A stretch of DNA of 64,000 nucleotides from Marsupella aquatica (lineage: Eukaryota > Marchantiophyta). Positions 47,958 to 60,460 of the stretch are shown here, piece by piece. Position numbers and translations under genes: made by a program. The first letter of the stretch is position 1, and the number at the start of each line of letters is the position of its first letter. The stretch spans positions 15,934,001 to 15,998,000 of the forward strand of contig OZ316891.1 in assembly GCA_973895155.1 (NCBI GenBank), in the 5' to 3' direction. The notes beneath the pieces were generated by a model, which was not told the DNA's origin, ran no database searches, and saw only the letters and a program-made list of their open reading frames with translations.

Positions 47958-49421
47958 CAGTCGCAGAACTTGACTACCTTAACACTTAGCTCCGATGTCG
48001 CTGACTCCGACGCCAAACTCCCTTATGGTCTAGGCCCAGAGGACTTAGCATGGGACGACTTGTGGGAAATGAGACGTGGCACTGGCGAAGGCAAAGCGCC
48101 AAGCCGGTGGCACACACTAAGGACTTAGGCTAGCTGAGAGCTGGTCGGGTCAAGGGGAAAAAGGTTGACCATCCGGACCCCCGAATGGACTTTGAGTTCT
48201 GAGGGCTTGAGTGTGAGATCCTCTTGGGCCCAAGGCCAATGGAGTTGACGCCACATGTGGGCTACGGATGCTTGGGGCGTGAGTTATGGCCCAATCTGGG
48301 TTTGGCTGATCGGGGACCCCAAGCGGCAATGAGACTTGAGGGCCTAGGCATGAGCATTGGGTCGGCCCGATCACAACGGGCTAAGGCACTCCGCTTGCAG
48401 ACGTCTAACGAGAAAGTTATGGGCGTTGCCAGTTGGTGGTGCGCCCAGTATGCAAGATAGGGTCCGGGTTGGGGGCCAAAAGTTTAGGGATCAAAGCTGG
48501 TCCAGGGGTGGCAGGTCTCCAGAAGTATATATGAGGGGAGTGGTGTCTCCCTAGGGGCTAAGTGCAAGCCAAAGTCGTGAGCTGCGGGGGTCACGACACT
48601 AAGGGAAAATGCCAAACGGAAACGATGATATCTTCCCAACGGGAAGTCCATTGGAGGACTTCTTGGGTGTGTTGGAAAGCTCTCATGGAGGGCTAAGTCC
48701 TCCTAGATCAGCTAGTTCTAGGGGCACCATGGGTTCTTGAGGTTTGCGGGTGTTATCTCGCCCGCTTGCCAAATCCTGCCAAAACAGCAGCCAAGCCGCA
48801 TTCAGTCTCTCAAGGGAGTTGTGTTGGGGAGGCAAGGCCAAGCAGGCATGGAGGTTGAATTCCAAGGGCACTTGGCCCCTAGACCATCAGCAGGGCGGAA
48901 ATTGGGAGTTGATTGCTAGAGTCGGGGCCATTCTGGTCCCGGGGCGTTGGGACAACCTTTGGGACAAGCTACGCTTTTGTGCCATGACATATCCTGGGGT
49001 CAGGGCGGTCAGTTGGTGATGGATAGGTATGAGGGGGAACCCGGGCCGCGCCCAAGGAAGGAGTTGTTCTAGACGAATAGTGGGCGTGGGTTTTGGTTCC
49101 GGCTTATGGCGTCGGGAGGACCTATCGTTGACCTATTTACCAATGTCTGTTGAGCTTGAGTTAGGATGCTAGACTTGGGAGTTCTAGATCCTGAAGGGTT
49201 ACTTACCGAGGTGCTTGGTTGCTTGTGTAGACTGTGAGGATCATTGAGCAGCGGGCGAGTTAGAGAGCAAGTGCGGCTTTGTATGGGAGGGGCCACGGGT
49301 GGTGCAAGGGACACCAAGGTGCTTTCTCGAGGTATTTCGTGGAGGCATTCGGGCACCAAAGACACTTAGACGTGGGTGTCGGGATTGGTGAGGGCGTTAG
49401 GTGGCAAGGTCCACCACTAGG
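47958..49421 (+). repeat. GC-rich LTR-like repeat, right arm in right duplicate
   Basis: Copy of 15115-16578, inverted relative to 40808-42288. Confidence 0.6.
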
Positions 49422-49816
49422 TCACTATCAAAAACCCTTTTACCTTAGTTTATTGTTCACTTGTGAGGGGCCCACCTATTGGCCTTATCAGAGTATAACA
49501 TGTGCCGCTATGAGCATGGTTGAGGTAGATTCTTAATCCCAATCTTATCACTCAAAAATCCGTGCTTAGTTCTTGACCAACCAAAAAATAATTTGATCTA
49601 CACGATTGATTGCCCGGATCCAACAATCCCCAATTGTGTCAAAAAACCACAACATTTGAATGTAGAAATACACAAGAATTGTGGCACCGGTTGGAGAAAA
49701 TCCTCTCCCAAACTTAGCTAACTACAAATTGTAAAGGTTTAACAAGCTATACCTATCTTAATACAACTCAATTTTGGTCAAAACGACTCGCGACAAGGTG
49801 CTCAACCATGGATTTT

Positions 49817-49891
49817 GGGTATAACCACCATGACAGCAAATAATAAATAGATTTGCTGTTATGAGCAAATTTTTTGCTCGTACGAGCAAAA
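49817..49891. repeat. Transposon family 1 terminus, right duplicate
   Basis: GGGTATAACCACCATGACAG followed by the TTGCTCGTACGAGCAA palindrome (49876-49891), as at 16974. Here the element continues inward through its transposase gene. Confidence 0.75.
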
Positions 49892-50160
49892 ATTTACTCA
49901 TATGAGGAATTCAATTACTCATAGTAGAAAATCTGTTTACTCATACAAGAAACTATTTACTTGTACAAATTTTCTAGGTTATTCAAAGTTGACAAAAAGG
50001 GCTCCATGTTAAAAAACAACAACCATATAAGCGCTCACTGAAATGCTACTCACAATGGGGCCCACCATTCAATGATAAATAACAGACAATATAGAGGTCA
50101 TTATAAGAAGATGCGCTTTATTTCACAGTCAATATATTTGCTATCTGTTGCAAATTTTGG

Positions 50161-50177
50161 CTAGCGCCTGGCGCTAG
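50161..50177. repeat. TAGCGCC palindrome, right duplicate
   Basis: CTAGCGCCTGGCGCTAG, identical to 17318-17334. Confidence 0.9.
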
Positions 50178-51902
50178 CAACAGACACTACATATTTTTGG
50201 ATAAGAAACGGGTACATCTTCTGCTCGGTAGAAAAGACAAATGCCACTTAAAGTTGTTGAACGTCACCAAATTGACTACATGTCCGTTTCATTTTGTCGA
50301 TCAAGAAGGTAACGGACTTCGCCCAATGTCAAAAGTGGTTGACTAGATAGTGTCAAATCGTGAAGACTCAACTTCAACATAGTCCTGAATACCCAATATA
50401 GATGTTTGCAAGGCATGTAAGGTTTCCTATAAATGTGCCCCCGATAGAAATCCTCACATGAACAGCAAGGGAAACAACAAATCTGCACCCAATAAGAGGT
50501 ACAGTCCTCTCATGTTCATGTGTTCTGATACAATACTACTTCCCCCACGCATTCGCACTCGTGACATCTCTCTCACATACGAGTCTCATTACTTCTGTTT
50601 TGGATGCTTCGATCTTCTTGTAATGTGTTTGAGTTAGATTCACTCTCTGCAAGCACTTCCTTCCATTCTTGGAGCCACATCTGAAAATTGGGTCCGCTAA
50701 ATTGATCCTCTCTTGGAACAAATTCACATCGATGCGTAACTCAGACGGGGATGGCTCTTGACCTTCCCTTATCTCTCCTGTCCCAATTAGACCTTGTTCT
50801 CTCAAGAATTGGATCTCGCCCTCCTGGAGATTGGTCCCTCTCGCAATGGGAAGAACGGGTGGTATATTGGGAATGTTTGAAACACCTCTTCTTGGCCAAA
50901 TTTTGTAACATTTGTTGTTTGGGCAAAACCATATCTGGTCTGGATGAGGTTCTCCTCTAAAAAGTCTACATCCTTTTACAAATATTGCGACAACTCCTTC
51001 TGGATTTGGAAACCCAACCTTCTTTACTTGATTTTGACATTCATTGCGGCTTCCTCTCCAACCGAGCGTCCTATTACAAGCTGGACCAGCACCACGTTTT
51101 GCAGTTCGTCGGAGCTGCCACAGACCTGGAGCTATGTCAGTTTCCATTGGGAGAAGAGATTCCTCAGGCGCGGCCTCAGCTTGATGTCTGACGGGAGGAA
51201 TAGAAGATCTTGTCATTCGACGTGAGGGTGTCTCAAGGACGACAACCTTCTCAAAATCTTCATTCTCAGAATCTTCACTCTCAGTTTGAGACAAATTAAC
51301 AACGCCACTTCCACCAGTAGAAGGTGTGGAAGACATCTTCTCAAAGTCTATGGAATGGAGGTTTCTCCTCTTCAAACCCCTTGTATTTGGTGAAGTCACA
51401 AGGATAGTATCATGTCTGTGAGAGTCTTGTGCCGAGACATTCCCACTTGCATTACCTTTTCATTTCACCGATCGAGTTATGACGTCTCCATTCAATGGAA
51501 CAGTTCTTTCCAAATCAAATTCAGCTGCGTTGGAAAGAAGGAGATTGGTCGCTTCTTCAAATAGACGTGGAGACCCTGTCATGTCTGCAGATCTGAAATC
51601 CAGCTCAAAGATAGTGAGTTGAGTTCCCCGATGTAATCCTTGACTGTATGCAGTATAAGCTGCGATCTGACATACGGCTCGGTTTTGGTCAATTTTGCAT
51701 CCCTCCATGAGGCCAACCCGCTTCTTCATTTGCCATGCCTTCATGCCTGCATGGACCAATTCCAAACCAGTACAATTCGGAATCATACCTGCCTCCTCAA
51801 CACTCTTGCTCTGTCACCAAAAACAAATAAATATATTTAGCAACTACAGTAATTTGCGACAAGTATAGTTTGTATTTCTGCTATCTGGTCTTTAACTATT
51901 AG

Positions 51903-51988
51903 TAGCGCCTGGCGCTATTAAATCTCTTGCATCAATGTCATGTTTGTAGTTGCAAAAGTCTCCTTGTTCACACTAGCGCTTGGCGCTA
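51903..51988. repeat. TAGCGCC palindromes in the transposase intron
   Basis: TAGCGCCTGGCGCTA (51903-51917) and TAGCGCTTGGCGCTA (51974-51988). A third, TAGCG...TCGGATGCTA, was split by the insertion at 52041-52627. Confidence 0.9.
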
Positions 51989-52040
51989 CTATACTGGAAC
52001 AAGGCATTGGACTCAGAGTACTCATTTTCCATAGTAGCGC

Positions 52041-52627
52041 CCCTGGGCCCCCACTCCTTTCTAATACGGGGAGGACGTGAGAACCGTTCAAGGGTCATTT
52101 TTATCCCTTCGGCGGTAATTTTTATAATTCGCTTACAATTCTGCAACCTCCGCATATATACCGAAACCACTTTGTAATTTTGCAAGATCCCTTGAAATGA
52201 CATCCTTCTTACTTTTGTGAAAGGGTAAATCAATAGGTAGCAACACGTGACATCATATTGTTGGTACACGTGTCAAATTATAATTGGTACACGTGTATTA
52301 TCCTTACAGTATCCATATCTCCTTCATAGATTAAAATAGTAATACTGGCAGCTATGCTAAGCCAAAAAAAATTGAAGGGAGGATTGGGGGCGATCCTGGG
52401 GGGATGGACCGGGTGTGTGGAGTGAAATTGTAATATATGAAGGATAATTATTCTTGCCCAAAACTCCCTTTTGTAATACACTGAAGATACTTTAATAAGA
52501 GGAAATTTTTGGTTTTTATAAAAAACAAAGATAATCTCTATAGGAGAAAAATTAATAAGAAGGGGTACCTGTGTAGGGGAGGCTCACAGGTATGATTGTA
52601 TAATATACAAAGAGTGAGGGCCCAGGG
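52041..52627. mobile_element. 587-bp MITE-like insertion in the transposase intron
   Basis: Ends CCCTGGGCCCCCACTCCTT and, on the other strand, CCCTGGGCCCTCACTCTTT. AGTAGCG is repeated on both sides (52033-52039 and 52628-52634), with the next base differing (C versus T), so a 7- or degenerate 8-bp target duplication. A hAT-type non-autonomous element is the most likely class. It has no coding capacity. It landed inside a TAGCGCC palindrome. Confidence 0.65.
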
Positions 52628-52868
52628 AGTAGCGTCGGATGCTATTACAAAACATTGGTAACGGACTATCGTGAATCTAAGAAAAGACTTACCAGTCTTA
52701 TGAAGTTTCCCCACTGTCTCCAACGGACGACCTACCATGAGAGCCATCCTTGCAACATTTGAAGCTTCCCCTAATGGCAATTTCCAGCTCACCACCAATC
52801 GTCGATCTCTCTTGACATACGATATGCGTCCAAAAATGTTTTTGCATTACGAAGACCATCCCACATCT

Positions 52869-52950
52869 GGGTATAGCGACGGAGACAGCAAACAGGCAAA
52901 CAGGAAATACTTTTCTTGTTTGCCTTATGCTGTTACCAGGAAAAAACATC
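52869..52950. repeat. Left terminus of the family 2 transposon
   Basis: GGGTATAGCGACGGAGACAG begins at 52869 and aligns with the family 1 terminus (GGGTATAACCACCATGACAG). It is followed by repeated CAAACAGG words and TTGTTTGCC. The bases to its left (CCCACATCT) belong to the transposase exon of the family 1 copy, so this element is inserted there. The right terminus is not in the window. Confidence 0.65.
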
Positions 52951-53241
52951 TTGTACCAGGGGAAAGAACACACAATCAGCAGTTTAGAATTGTTGAAGTT
53001 GGAGTTAGTCCATTGCGGTGAGGGAGGATACCTTGTAATGAATTGCTGAACCACATAATAATTGAACCTTATATCCCAACACAAACAAGGGGGAGCATAC
53101 ATAAAAATGTCAAGGAATGCGCACAAAATGGTAGGTCCCACCACAATCGGCAACAAAATATATGAAAATAATACAAAATCAATGCAGCCCAAAACTTTAT
53201 GTCATTATGTGGTCCAAAATAAAAGCGAACAACGAATTGAC

Positions 53242-53365
53242 TAGCGCCTGGCGCTATCTTATCGTTATTCAAGGAAACAAATAGTTGGCGTTGAGAACAT
53301 AAATCACAACACAATGACATTTAACGGTGTAGCCTAGACGAAAAATTTACCAGCGCCTGGCGCTA
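53242..53365. repeat. TAGCGCC palindromes between terminus and transposase, family 2
   Basis: TAGCGCCTGGCGCTA (53242-53256) and CAGCGCCTGGCGCTA (53351-53365). Position matches the single copy at 17318 in family 1. Confidence 0.9.
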
Positions 53366-53467
53366 ACAAAACATGATGCGACATCAATAACACTATACCG
53401 TTGACATACGACAAAATCAATATAACCGTTTGGACCAATAATACAACCTACATCATCATGATTCATG

Positions 53468-56400
53468 CTATAAACGATGATCATTTTGCCTCTCTAATAT
53501 GAGCCGAACCTCTCCAACAGTGAGAATTGGTTGGCTGGTCAATGTAGATTCCTCAACGTCTAGTTTGAAAACGGTAAGGAAAATCCAATACAAATGTTTG
53601 CAAGGCATATATGGATGTTTCCGGGAATGTCGCCGGTAGAAATCCTCACACGAGCAAGTGGGGAAAATGCAAATTTGAACAAAGTAACAATTTGGCGTCC
53701 GCATATTTTCGTGCGTTTGCACCTTAAACTGTTTTCCCCATGCATTCCCAATCGCAACATCCCACTCTCCCTGAATGTACATTGTCTGTTTTTTTGCAGA
53801 CGCAATTCTGTTCATGTGACCCTGGGTAAGATTTGACCGAGGAACCGTATTCCTCCCATTCCGGCTTCGGAGACGAACATTGGGTTCGAGAAGATTCACA
53901 TGTTCTGGAAAGATATTGACATTGATTCGAAGATCAAAATCTGACGGGGGTCTAGTTGTAAGTTCATTTCCGCGCACTAGGGAGATTCCGTTGTCAAGAA
54001 GATATTGCAGCTCGTCCTCCGAAACATTTGTCCCTTTCAAAACGGGAAGAACATCAGGGAAAGGGGGAAAATTCAAGACACCTTGACGCGGGCGGCTTCT
54101 GTAACATGTATTGTTTGGGCAAAACCAAATCATTTCGGTTATGGGTTCCCCCCTGAAAATCCGTTGACCTTTGACAACAATACCGATAACACCATGTGGT
54201 GAGGGAAATCCAACTTTTTTCACGCGATTGCGACACTCATCTCTTTCAGAATTACGGGAAAATGATCCATTGCACTGAGGACCAGCGCCAAATTTTGAAG
54301 TTCGACGTATTTGCCATGCAGCTAGAGCAACCTCCGTCTCACGGACAGGACACTCTTGTAACGGTTGCTGAAGCACGGAGGGAGCAGTCTGGGGAAGCCT
54401 CGTTGAACGCGTTCGGTCTCGAGCAGGAGGGGTATTGAAATCGACATCTTCTCCACCGCCCAATATGTCACTTCCAGACAGATTAACAATAGGATCAACT
54501 TGAGGCGTGGGGCCAGGGATAGCATCAAACTCCATGCGATTAAGATTCTTCCTTTTCATCGATCTAGTATTGGGCGAGGTGACAAGGATTTTATCATGCC
54601 TATGGGAGTCTTGTGGCGAGATATTCCCAGATGCATGTCCTTTCCTCTTCAAAGACTTGGTGACAATGTCTCCATTGAGAGGTGCACGTCTCTCCAAGTC
54701 AAACTCGGCAGCGTTGGACAGTAGCATATTCATTGCATCTTCATACAACTTGGGGGAGCCTGCTTGGTCCGCTGATTGGAAAGCGAGTCCCAAATTGTGG
54801 GACCTTTTCCTCTATGCAACCCTTTCCGATACGCAGTGTAAGCAGCAACCTGAGAAATAGCTCAATTTTGGTCCATTTCACATGCCTCAAAGAGCCCAAC
54901 CTTTTTCTTCATTACCCATGCTTTCATACCTGCGTGCACGGACTCTGATCCTGTACAATTAGGAATCTTAGCCCCTTCTTCGACACTCTTGTTCTGCAAT
55001 CACATAGAATAAAGTGTCTGTTACAGAACAAGAAAACACTAGCGTCGGGCGCTAGTGAAGTGGACTTTGTCCTTAGAAGTCAAAACTGGCACTGTACATT
55101 AAGGGACAACTTATTTCGTCCTATTGTGTCATATGACAGTTTGAATAAATGATAGCGCCAGGCGCTAGTATTAAAGGATGCTATGGTATTGTAATATTTG
55201 AATATGGATACAAACATTTTGAAATGAGAATATAGCACTACAATACCTAAAGAGCGGAAAGCAAAGTAAACTAACTTACCAAACGAATAAAATTTCCCCA
55301 TTGTCTCCACCTGACGACCCACCATGAAATCCAACTCTGGAGCATCCGGAGCTTCCCGGGGACACAGTTACCCGACTGCCACCACAAATCAATCTCCCTT
55401 GAAATTCTGTAAGCCTCTACAAACGTGGGGGCATTTCGCATCTTATCCCAAAGCCTACGATGCTCTGCTTGACTATCTTCAATCACTCCTTCAATCGAAT
55501 GGCGATGGAAGGCTTGGTAGAAATGGAATGCATCAGTTCGCTCACGCTCAGGGTTTGGATGCCCTCCAAAAAAGACATTTCGTACTGCCAGCCAACCAGC
55601 TTGAGCATTGTCCGCCATGAATCCATGAATAATCGGATTTTCTAATCCATTCTCTTTGGACACCTCAATCATTAGTCTCCAAGCCTTCTCGAACGACTCT
55701 GTATCCTCTGCTTTTAGTTCGCAGGTGAACAAGGTACACAGAGCGCGATAGTTGTGATCATAAATATGCGCACTAAAAGTAACCCAATCTTTTGTAAGCC
55801 GTTTCATCACATCAAAACTTACCCAAGCACCTTCGAGACTTCCACCAGGTTGCATTTGTCTCAAAAGATCGACGCCTGATCCATGGCCGATCGAAGTCAT
55901 CTTGAATATGTGAGGACGGTCTTCTTGAGATCCTTGACGTGGTAGGAGGTACCTTTGGAGGAAAGGCATATTGATATTTCTTTGATACCGAACAAGAAAA
56001 TCTAGTTCACCTCGACCTTTCTGGTCCTGTCTAACACTACGAAAGAAGGACGCAAACTTCTGGGGTGTGGAAACTACCATGAGAGACTCAAATATCTCTG
56101 TTTCTTCAATATCTTGAATATCTTCCATACTTTCACACAAGGACTTTACAAAGGACCCTGTCGCCACATTTTTTACACCAGTAGGGGTGAAAATTGGATT
56201 TCCTTCCAATTTCTTTTTGATAACCTCCTCAACAATCTTCTCTGCGCTCCGAGAAAACACCTTTCTTGAAGGATGGTTGTGGATCCCCATATGAATTGCC
56301 AAGCGGGACATGTGAGTACAGGTTTCTGAGTCAACTAGAACCTAGGGGTACATGTAAAATAACCTTGCTGGACAGGATTGGACACAAAACGGAACTTGAT

Positions 56401-57286
56401 CACAAAATTGGCAAACAACTCCACCTTCGTCAATGAAGGAGCAAACACGATGTTGCCCGCCAAGTTTGGGGGTTCCACCCCAGGCCTTCTGGTTCCTCCT
56501 TTTCTTCCGCTGAAAATAGTCGCAAGTATTATTCCTACACTCAATGGAACCAGTGCACGTTACTTTACCAAATTCCCAATATTTCTTGGGATGAACATTA
56601 GCTGATGTAGGAAATATTATGGTCCAGATGTAGCAATCCTTTGACCGGTCCATGTCGCGTAGACGTGACCCCTTCGAAAGAGATGCCGTCGCAGGAGGCA
56701 ACTCGAATACAATATTTCCATTGTATTTCTTTGGCAAACAGTCAACTTGTTCATGGAAGAAGTCCCGAGCCGCGATGAACCTCAAGATTTCACTGGAACC
56801 AGTTGACTTGAGAATGGTATCCATTGCACTTCTCCGATACACAATGGAATTTTTGGTAAAAACTGCTGTAACCTCTTGTTTAACAGGGGTAACCTCCTGT
56901 TTAACAATGGTGTGAGGGGATTTATCACTACGCTCAGGCAAAGCAGGTCCATCATCGTCGCTATCTGAAAGCAGGACAACATCAACAAAGGGTTTGGATG
57001 AAGATGGGAGATCGGATGCGACTGGTTTTCAAATGACAATAGAATACCAAATTCCTGCATTCAGGTGCCAAAAACGAATCCCGTCATCAACATCAAAAGA
57101 AGCAGTGAAATTAGAAGGTTCATCTCCATTTCCCTCCTCCAAAATGTCCTCAATGTCGTTCAAATCCAAACCAAAGCGCCCACAGAGATAATTCTCACTA
57201 ACTTGCTTGTATACGTCATTGGCCGACAATGGAATGGATACAAGGTCACCGGTAGACGGACGCATCAGAACGATTGACCTCGACAT
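53468..57286 (-). pseudogene. MULE-like SWIM transposase, family 2 (nearly complete, decayed)
   Basis: Two exons: 57286-55280 and 54993-53468 (intron 55279-54994, GT-AG), about 1180 codons. The ATG at 57286 (MSRSIVLMRPSTGDL) is the first in frame; upstream is a stop. N-terminal region: acidic, then a Cys/His cluster (IECRNNTCDYF, VCQFCDQVPFCVQSC). The transposase core has WVSFDVMKRLTKDW with the first Asp, GFMADNAQAGWLAVRNVF with the second, and DAFHFYQAFHRH, the MULE CxxH-like block. Exon 2 has VKKVGFPSPHGVIGIVVKG, IWFCPNNTCY and the SWIM finger CSCEDFYRRH...YMPCKHLYW. Lesions: TGA near 57021, TAG at 56339-56341, TGA near 54855 and a one-base shift near 54790. All nonsense codons are one transition from a sense codon. 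It is divergent from the ParB gene. Confidence 0.85.
55040..55167. repeat. TAGCGCC palindromes in the family 2 transposase intron
   Basis: TAGCGTCGGGCGCTA (55040-55054) and TAGCGCCAGGCGCTA (55153-55167), both in the only intron, as in family 1. Confidence 0.9.
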
Positions 57287-58245
57287 TTTAAGATCATCCA
57301 AGCCAAAAACACTCAGTTCACGATAATGAATGGCGTCTTCGAATGTACACAATGGTATTCATAGTGAATAATCCGTTTGTCAGAGCCGTTATAATACGAC
57401 AGAAACACTACCGGTCGAAAGCACATCTGACACAATAAATGTTTTTTGTCGTTATGTCAACGACATTTACACTAATGAGCCTAAGATGTCCGTTTCCAAA
57501 GAGCATAATCATGATAATTAAATCATGTTAATTGAGTAGCGCCCGACGCTACTCAAACATCCTACCTTCAACATGGACCCAAAATGGTGAAATATATGAG
57601 TAGCGCCAGGCGCTACTCAAACACACACCATAAATTATGGTATAAAACTGGAATGTTTTATCCGGGTTTCAGAATAAATACTAAATGTTTGTAGCTAATT
57701 TTATTAATATTATCTAAAATATTACCAAAATGTGCCCATTTAATATTAGCGCCGGGAGCTAATCCAAAACGGTAATCATGACATTCATTTATGGAAAAAT
57801 ATTCAAAAATTGTATTCATTTGGCTTTTTATTGTATACTTGAGGGTGAATGTTGACCTAACTTTGGGAAATTTTGTGGTTTAAATTGTGATGATTTTGAG
57901 TAGCGCCAGGCGCTACTATTGACCAATATCAGATTTGAACTAGGAATATATATTAAATTCAACAAACTGTTCTTTAACGGTCATATTCAACGGTAACGTT
58001 AGGTCGCGTAACGTCGAAGATATGCCAACGGTATTCGGACAACTAATCCAGAATTGACAAGTGGCGCTCAAGAGATAGATATCAAAGTAGCAAGGGGATA
58101 GTTTAGAGATGATACTCTCCCCCCCTCCCTTGTCCGCTGTATTTAGGTTCCGTTTCGGAGGTTCTTCGTGCAAGAATTCTCTAGAAGAAGTACGGTACGA
58201 ATGAGGTACTCATCATGATCGTGAAGCACTTCGTGTCTGAGAAAC
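57287..58245. promoter_or_regulatory. Divergent promoter region of the family 2 element
   Basis: A 0.96-kb AT-rich spacer between two divergent starts (transposase on the minus strand, ParB-methyltransferase on the plus strand). It must hold both promoters. It contains four palindromes. TATA-like TATATATTAAAT lies near 57946; I cannot place transcription starts. The concentration of palindromes here would let an element-encoded binding protein act on both genes. Confidence 0.6.
57537..57915. repeat. Four TAGCGCC palindromes in the divergent promoter
   Basis: TAGCGCCCGACGCTA (57537-57551), TAGCGCCAGGCGCTA (57601-57615), TAGCGCCGGGAGCTA (57747-57761) and TAGCGCCAGGCGCTA (57901-57915). Three are preceded by GAG and followed by CT, so the similarity extends to about 18 bp. 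Confidence 0.9.
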
Positions 58246-59051
58246 ATGGACCTTCTCCCCACTACCTCGCATGGGTATAGTGCTAACGGGCAGAGAGAGC
58301 AGATCCATTCGCAGACATCCGAGTGCTCGTTTTCTGGATCTGTTTACAGTCGTCGAGTGACACGGTCTACAACATCCCAAGCTCCCAAAACAGTCTCTGT
58401 AGTCACATTTCCGAAGAGCAGGAGAGCAAAGATGGACGATCTCGACACATATGCTGTGGAAGATCGAGGAGAAATGTCGCTGATGATGTCCGACGTTATC
58501 TCCAAGCATGTTATGGTGTTTGGCAAAGATTTTCGAGGGCACGACAAAGACCCCCCAAGGATTCCAATGTGCCGCTTGGTTCACATGGAAGTTGTCCGCA
58601 CCTTACAGAAGGGAAGTCCTTCAATTGAAAAGTTGACGGACTCTTTTCGTAGCACAGGATATAACTCAAAAATCGGAATGTTGTTCTATGTCCAGCCGAC
58701 AGATTCGAATGGGAATGTCCAGACGTGTACTCCAGAAATTTGAGCTTCCTGGGACCCGATGTGGGTGGCCGAGAATGAGAAGTTTGAAGCTGAATGTGCG
58801 GCCGATCCAGACTTCATGGTGTTACAAGATAAGATGTTTTACGTTTTTGACGGTAACCATCGACTTTACGCATGGTCGATCGTTACGAAAGAAAATCCAG
58901 AAGATATCAAGTATCACCCGCGTGTGCAATGTACTATCTTCAAGGGTGAAAAGGGATCTTTGATTGAGATTGAGGCGGCTATGCATACTGTGAACCAGTA
59001 AGTCTCTCGTTGAATTTCACTTATCCTTATCTTTTATAGTGTAGTTTTTAC

Positions 59052-59066
59052 TAGCGCCTGGCGCTA
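59052..59066. repeat. TAGCGCC palindrome in intron 1, family 2
   Basis: Consensus TAGCGCCTGGCGCTA in the 92-bp intron. Confidence 0.9.
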
Positions 59067-60460
59067 TTGACTGACAAATTCTTCTGTAGACTTGGACAGG
59101 CCGTGGTGGAACCTTCCTGGATACTTGATGCAGACCGAATTAAGAGGATTTTGTCCAACGATCTAGAATACTACAAATCAATCATCGATGGGGCAAACTT
59201 CAAGAAGTTTGGGCAGGTGATGCAGAAGACTCGAAAAGGATCGTGGTATTCCAAGAAAATGCCTCAAGAAGCACTTCTGTATATCTTATGCGAGAATAAG
59301 ATTAAATCCTATTCTCGACAATTCAAGATGGACATGGAGTCGGCTACCGCTAAGGGAAATCCTTGGTCTCAGGAAGAGACATCCAAACGACATGCGGTCA
59401 TGATGAAAGAAGCAACGAAGGATTGGGCGATCAAGGTCTCAAAGATCACTCCCTTGTTGAGTCCAGAGTTTGAAGACTTCATGACAACCTGTGCTGAGAT
59501 GTATCCGATGACCGAGGTGAACAAACGCGAGAAGAAACCGGATGCGGTTGTCTGTACCATGGATCGTGCCAGGTTATTTACAGCAGTCTCCGCACTCGAC
59601 CCCAAATTGAGGAGCACTTTGTTAGTAGCGCATTGCACGCCAGAGCTCAGGAAGCAATTCTTTCATCCACAAAGTGTTAGTGATGACCCTGTGAAGCAGT
59701 GGTGCCACACTTGGCAAACTTGGAATAGTGTGGAGGGAATTGCTATTGGTATGCTGCAGACTGCCCTCCAGCAAATCAGTGAAATAATTCCTTCCAATCG
59801 ATTGGAGGAATGGAAGTGTGAGTCTTATGATTCACTCGTTGAAATAGTGTGCAATGATTTCAAAAAATTTGGGGATGCAGTGAAAGGTAAGTTTTTCAAT
59901 ACGATGTGGATGTCCAAGTACCCGGACAAGGAAGACTACACACTCAAGAATCAAAAGCGAGCAAAACGATATGTCTATCGTTTCTTCATGCACATGGAGA
60001 TTGTGAAGCCTGACTATTTTTGGGCTTACCCAACTGCTTTCCAAAATTGGGTCATCTGCGCAGATGGAGACATTTTGGCCGAACTGTATTCGATGTATCC
60101 GGCTGAGGGTATACTTCCACCGAGGAAATTGTCAGAGTGGGAGAGAATTCACTGCCCTTGGTATCTTGACACCGACAGATGGGATTCTCCTTTTGACGAC
60201 ACTGAGAAGGATGCTTTCCATAAACTGTCTAAATCCCAAGTTCCGAGACAATTTGTCTCCGACATGAAGCAAGGAATTGAGGGGGACGTCAACTCGTCGA
60301 CGACTGAGTTGCAAAAAAAATGCGAAACCACAGTGGTTCATGTTGATCGAAGCCGAAAACCAAGAGCCAAAGCCAAGGCGGATGCCCCTGTGGCAAGTGC
60401 TAGTGCCAAGTCTGGGAAAAAACGTAAGCTATACCTCCTTTTTCCGACTTCCTTCTTTGT

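Larger units (their letters stand above)
39414..51001. repeat. 11.6-kb duplicated segment, right copy
   Basis: Near-identical to 6571-18158 at a constant offset of 32,843. It starts abruptly inside a satellite unit without the preceding array, so its left flank is foreign, while its right side continues naturally into the transposase gene. Differences seen are scattered single bases, for example near 40044, 40613, 42186, 43611-43660, 47031 and 47844. Confidence 0.95.
50276..52868 (-). pseudogene. MULE-like SWIM transposase, family 1 (interrupted and decayed)
   Basis: Minus-strand gene with one visible intron. Exon 2 is 51810-50276, and the end of exon 1 is 52868-52693. Exon 1 reads MWDGLRNAKTFLDAYRMSRE and WRQWGNFIRL, matching the family 2 transposase, but has three stops in 60 codons. 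Exon 2 has NCTGLELVHAGMKAW, AAEFDLERTVPLNGDV, a TGA stop after RSVK, then KKVGFPNPEGVVAIFVKG, IWFCPNNKCY and the SWIM finger CSCEDFYRG...CKH near its end, after a TAG stop and a frameshift. The intron (52692-51811) has palindromes and a 0.6-kb insert. At 52868 exon 1 is cut by the terminus of a family 2 element. The transposase would cut and join the element ends. Confidence 0.82.

Noticed and set aside
57537-57915. Reading the dispersed palindromes as a CRISPR array
   Set aside because: The repeats are 15 bp, irregularly spaced over tens of kilobases, and the genome is eukaryotic.
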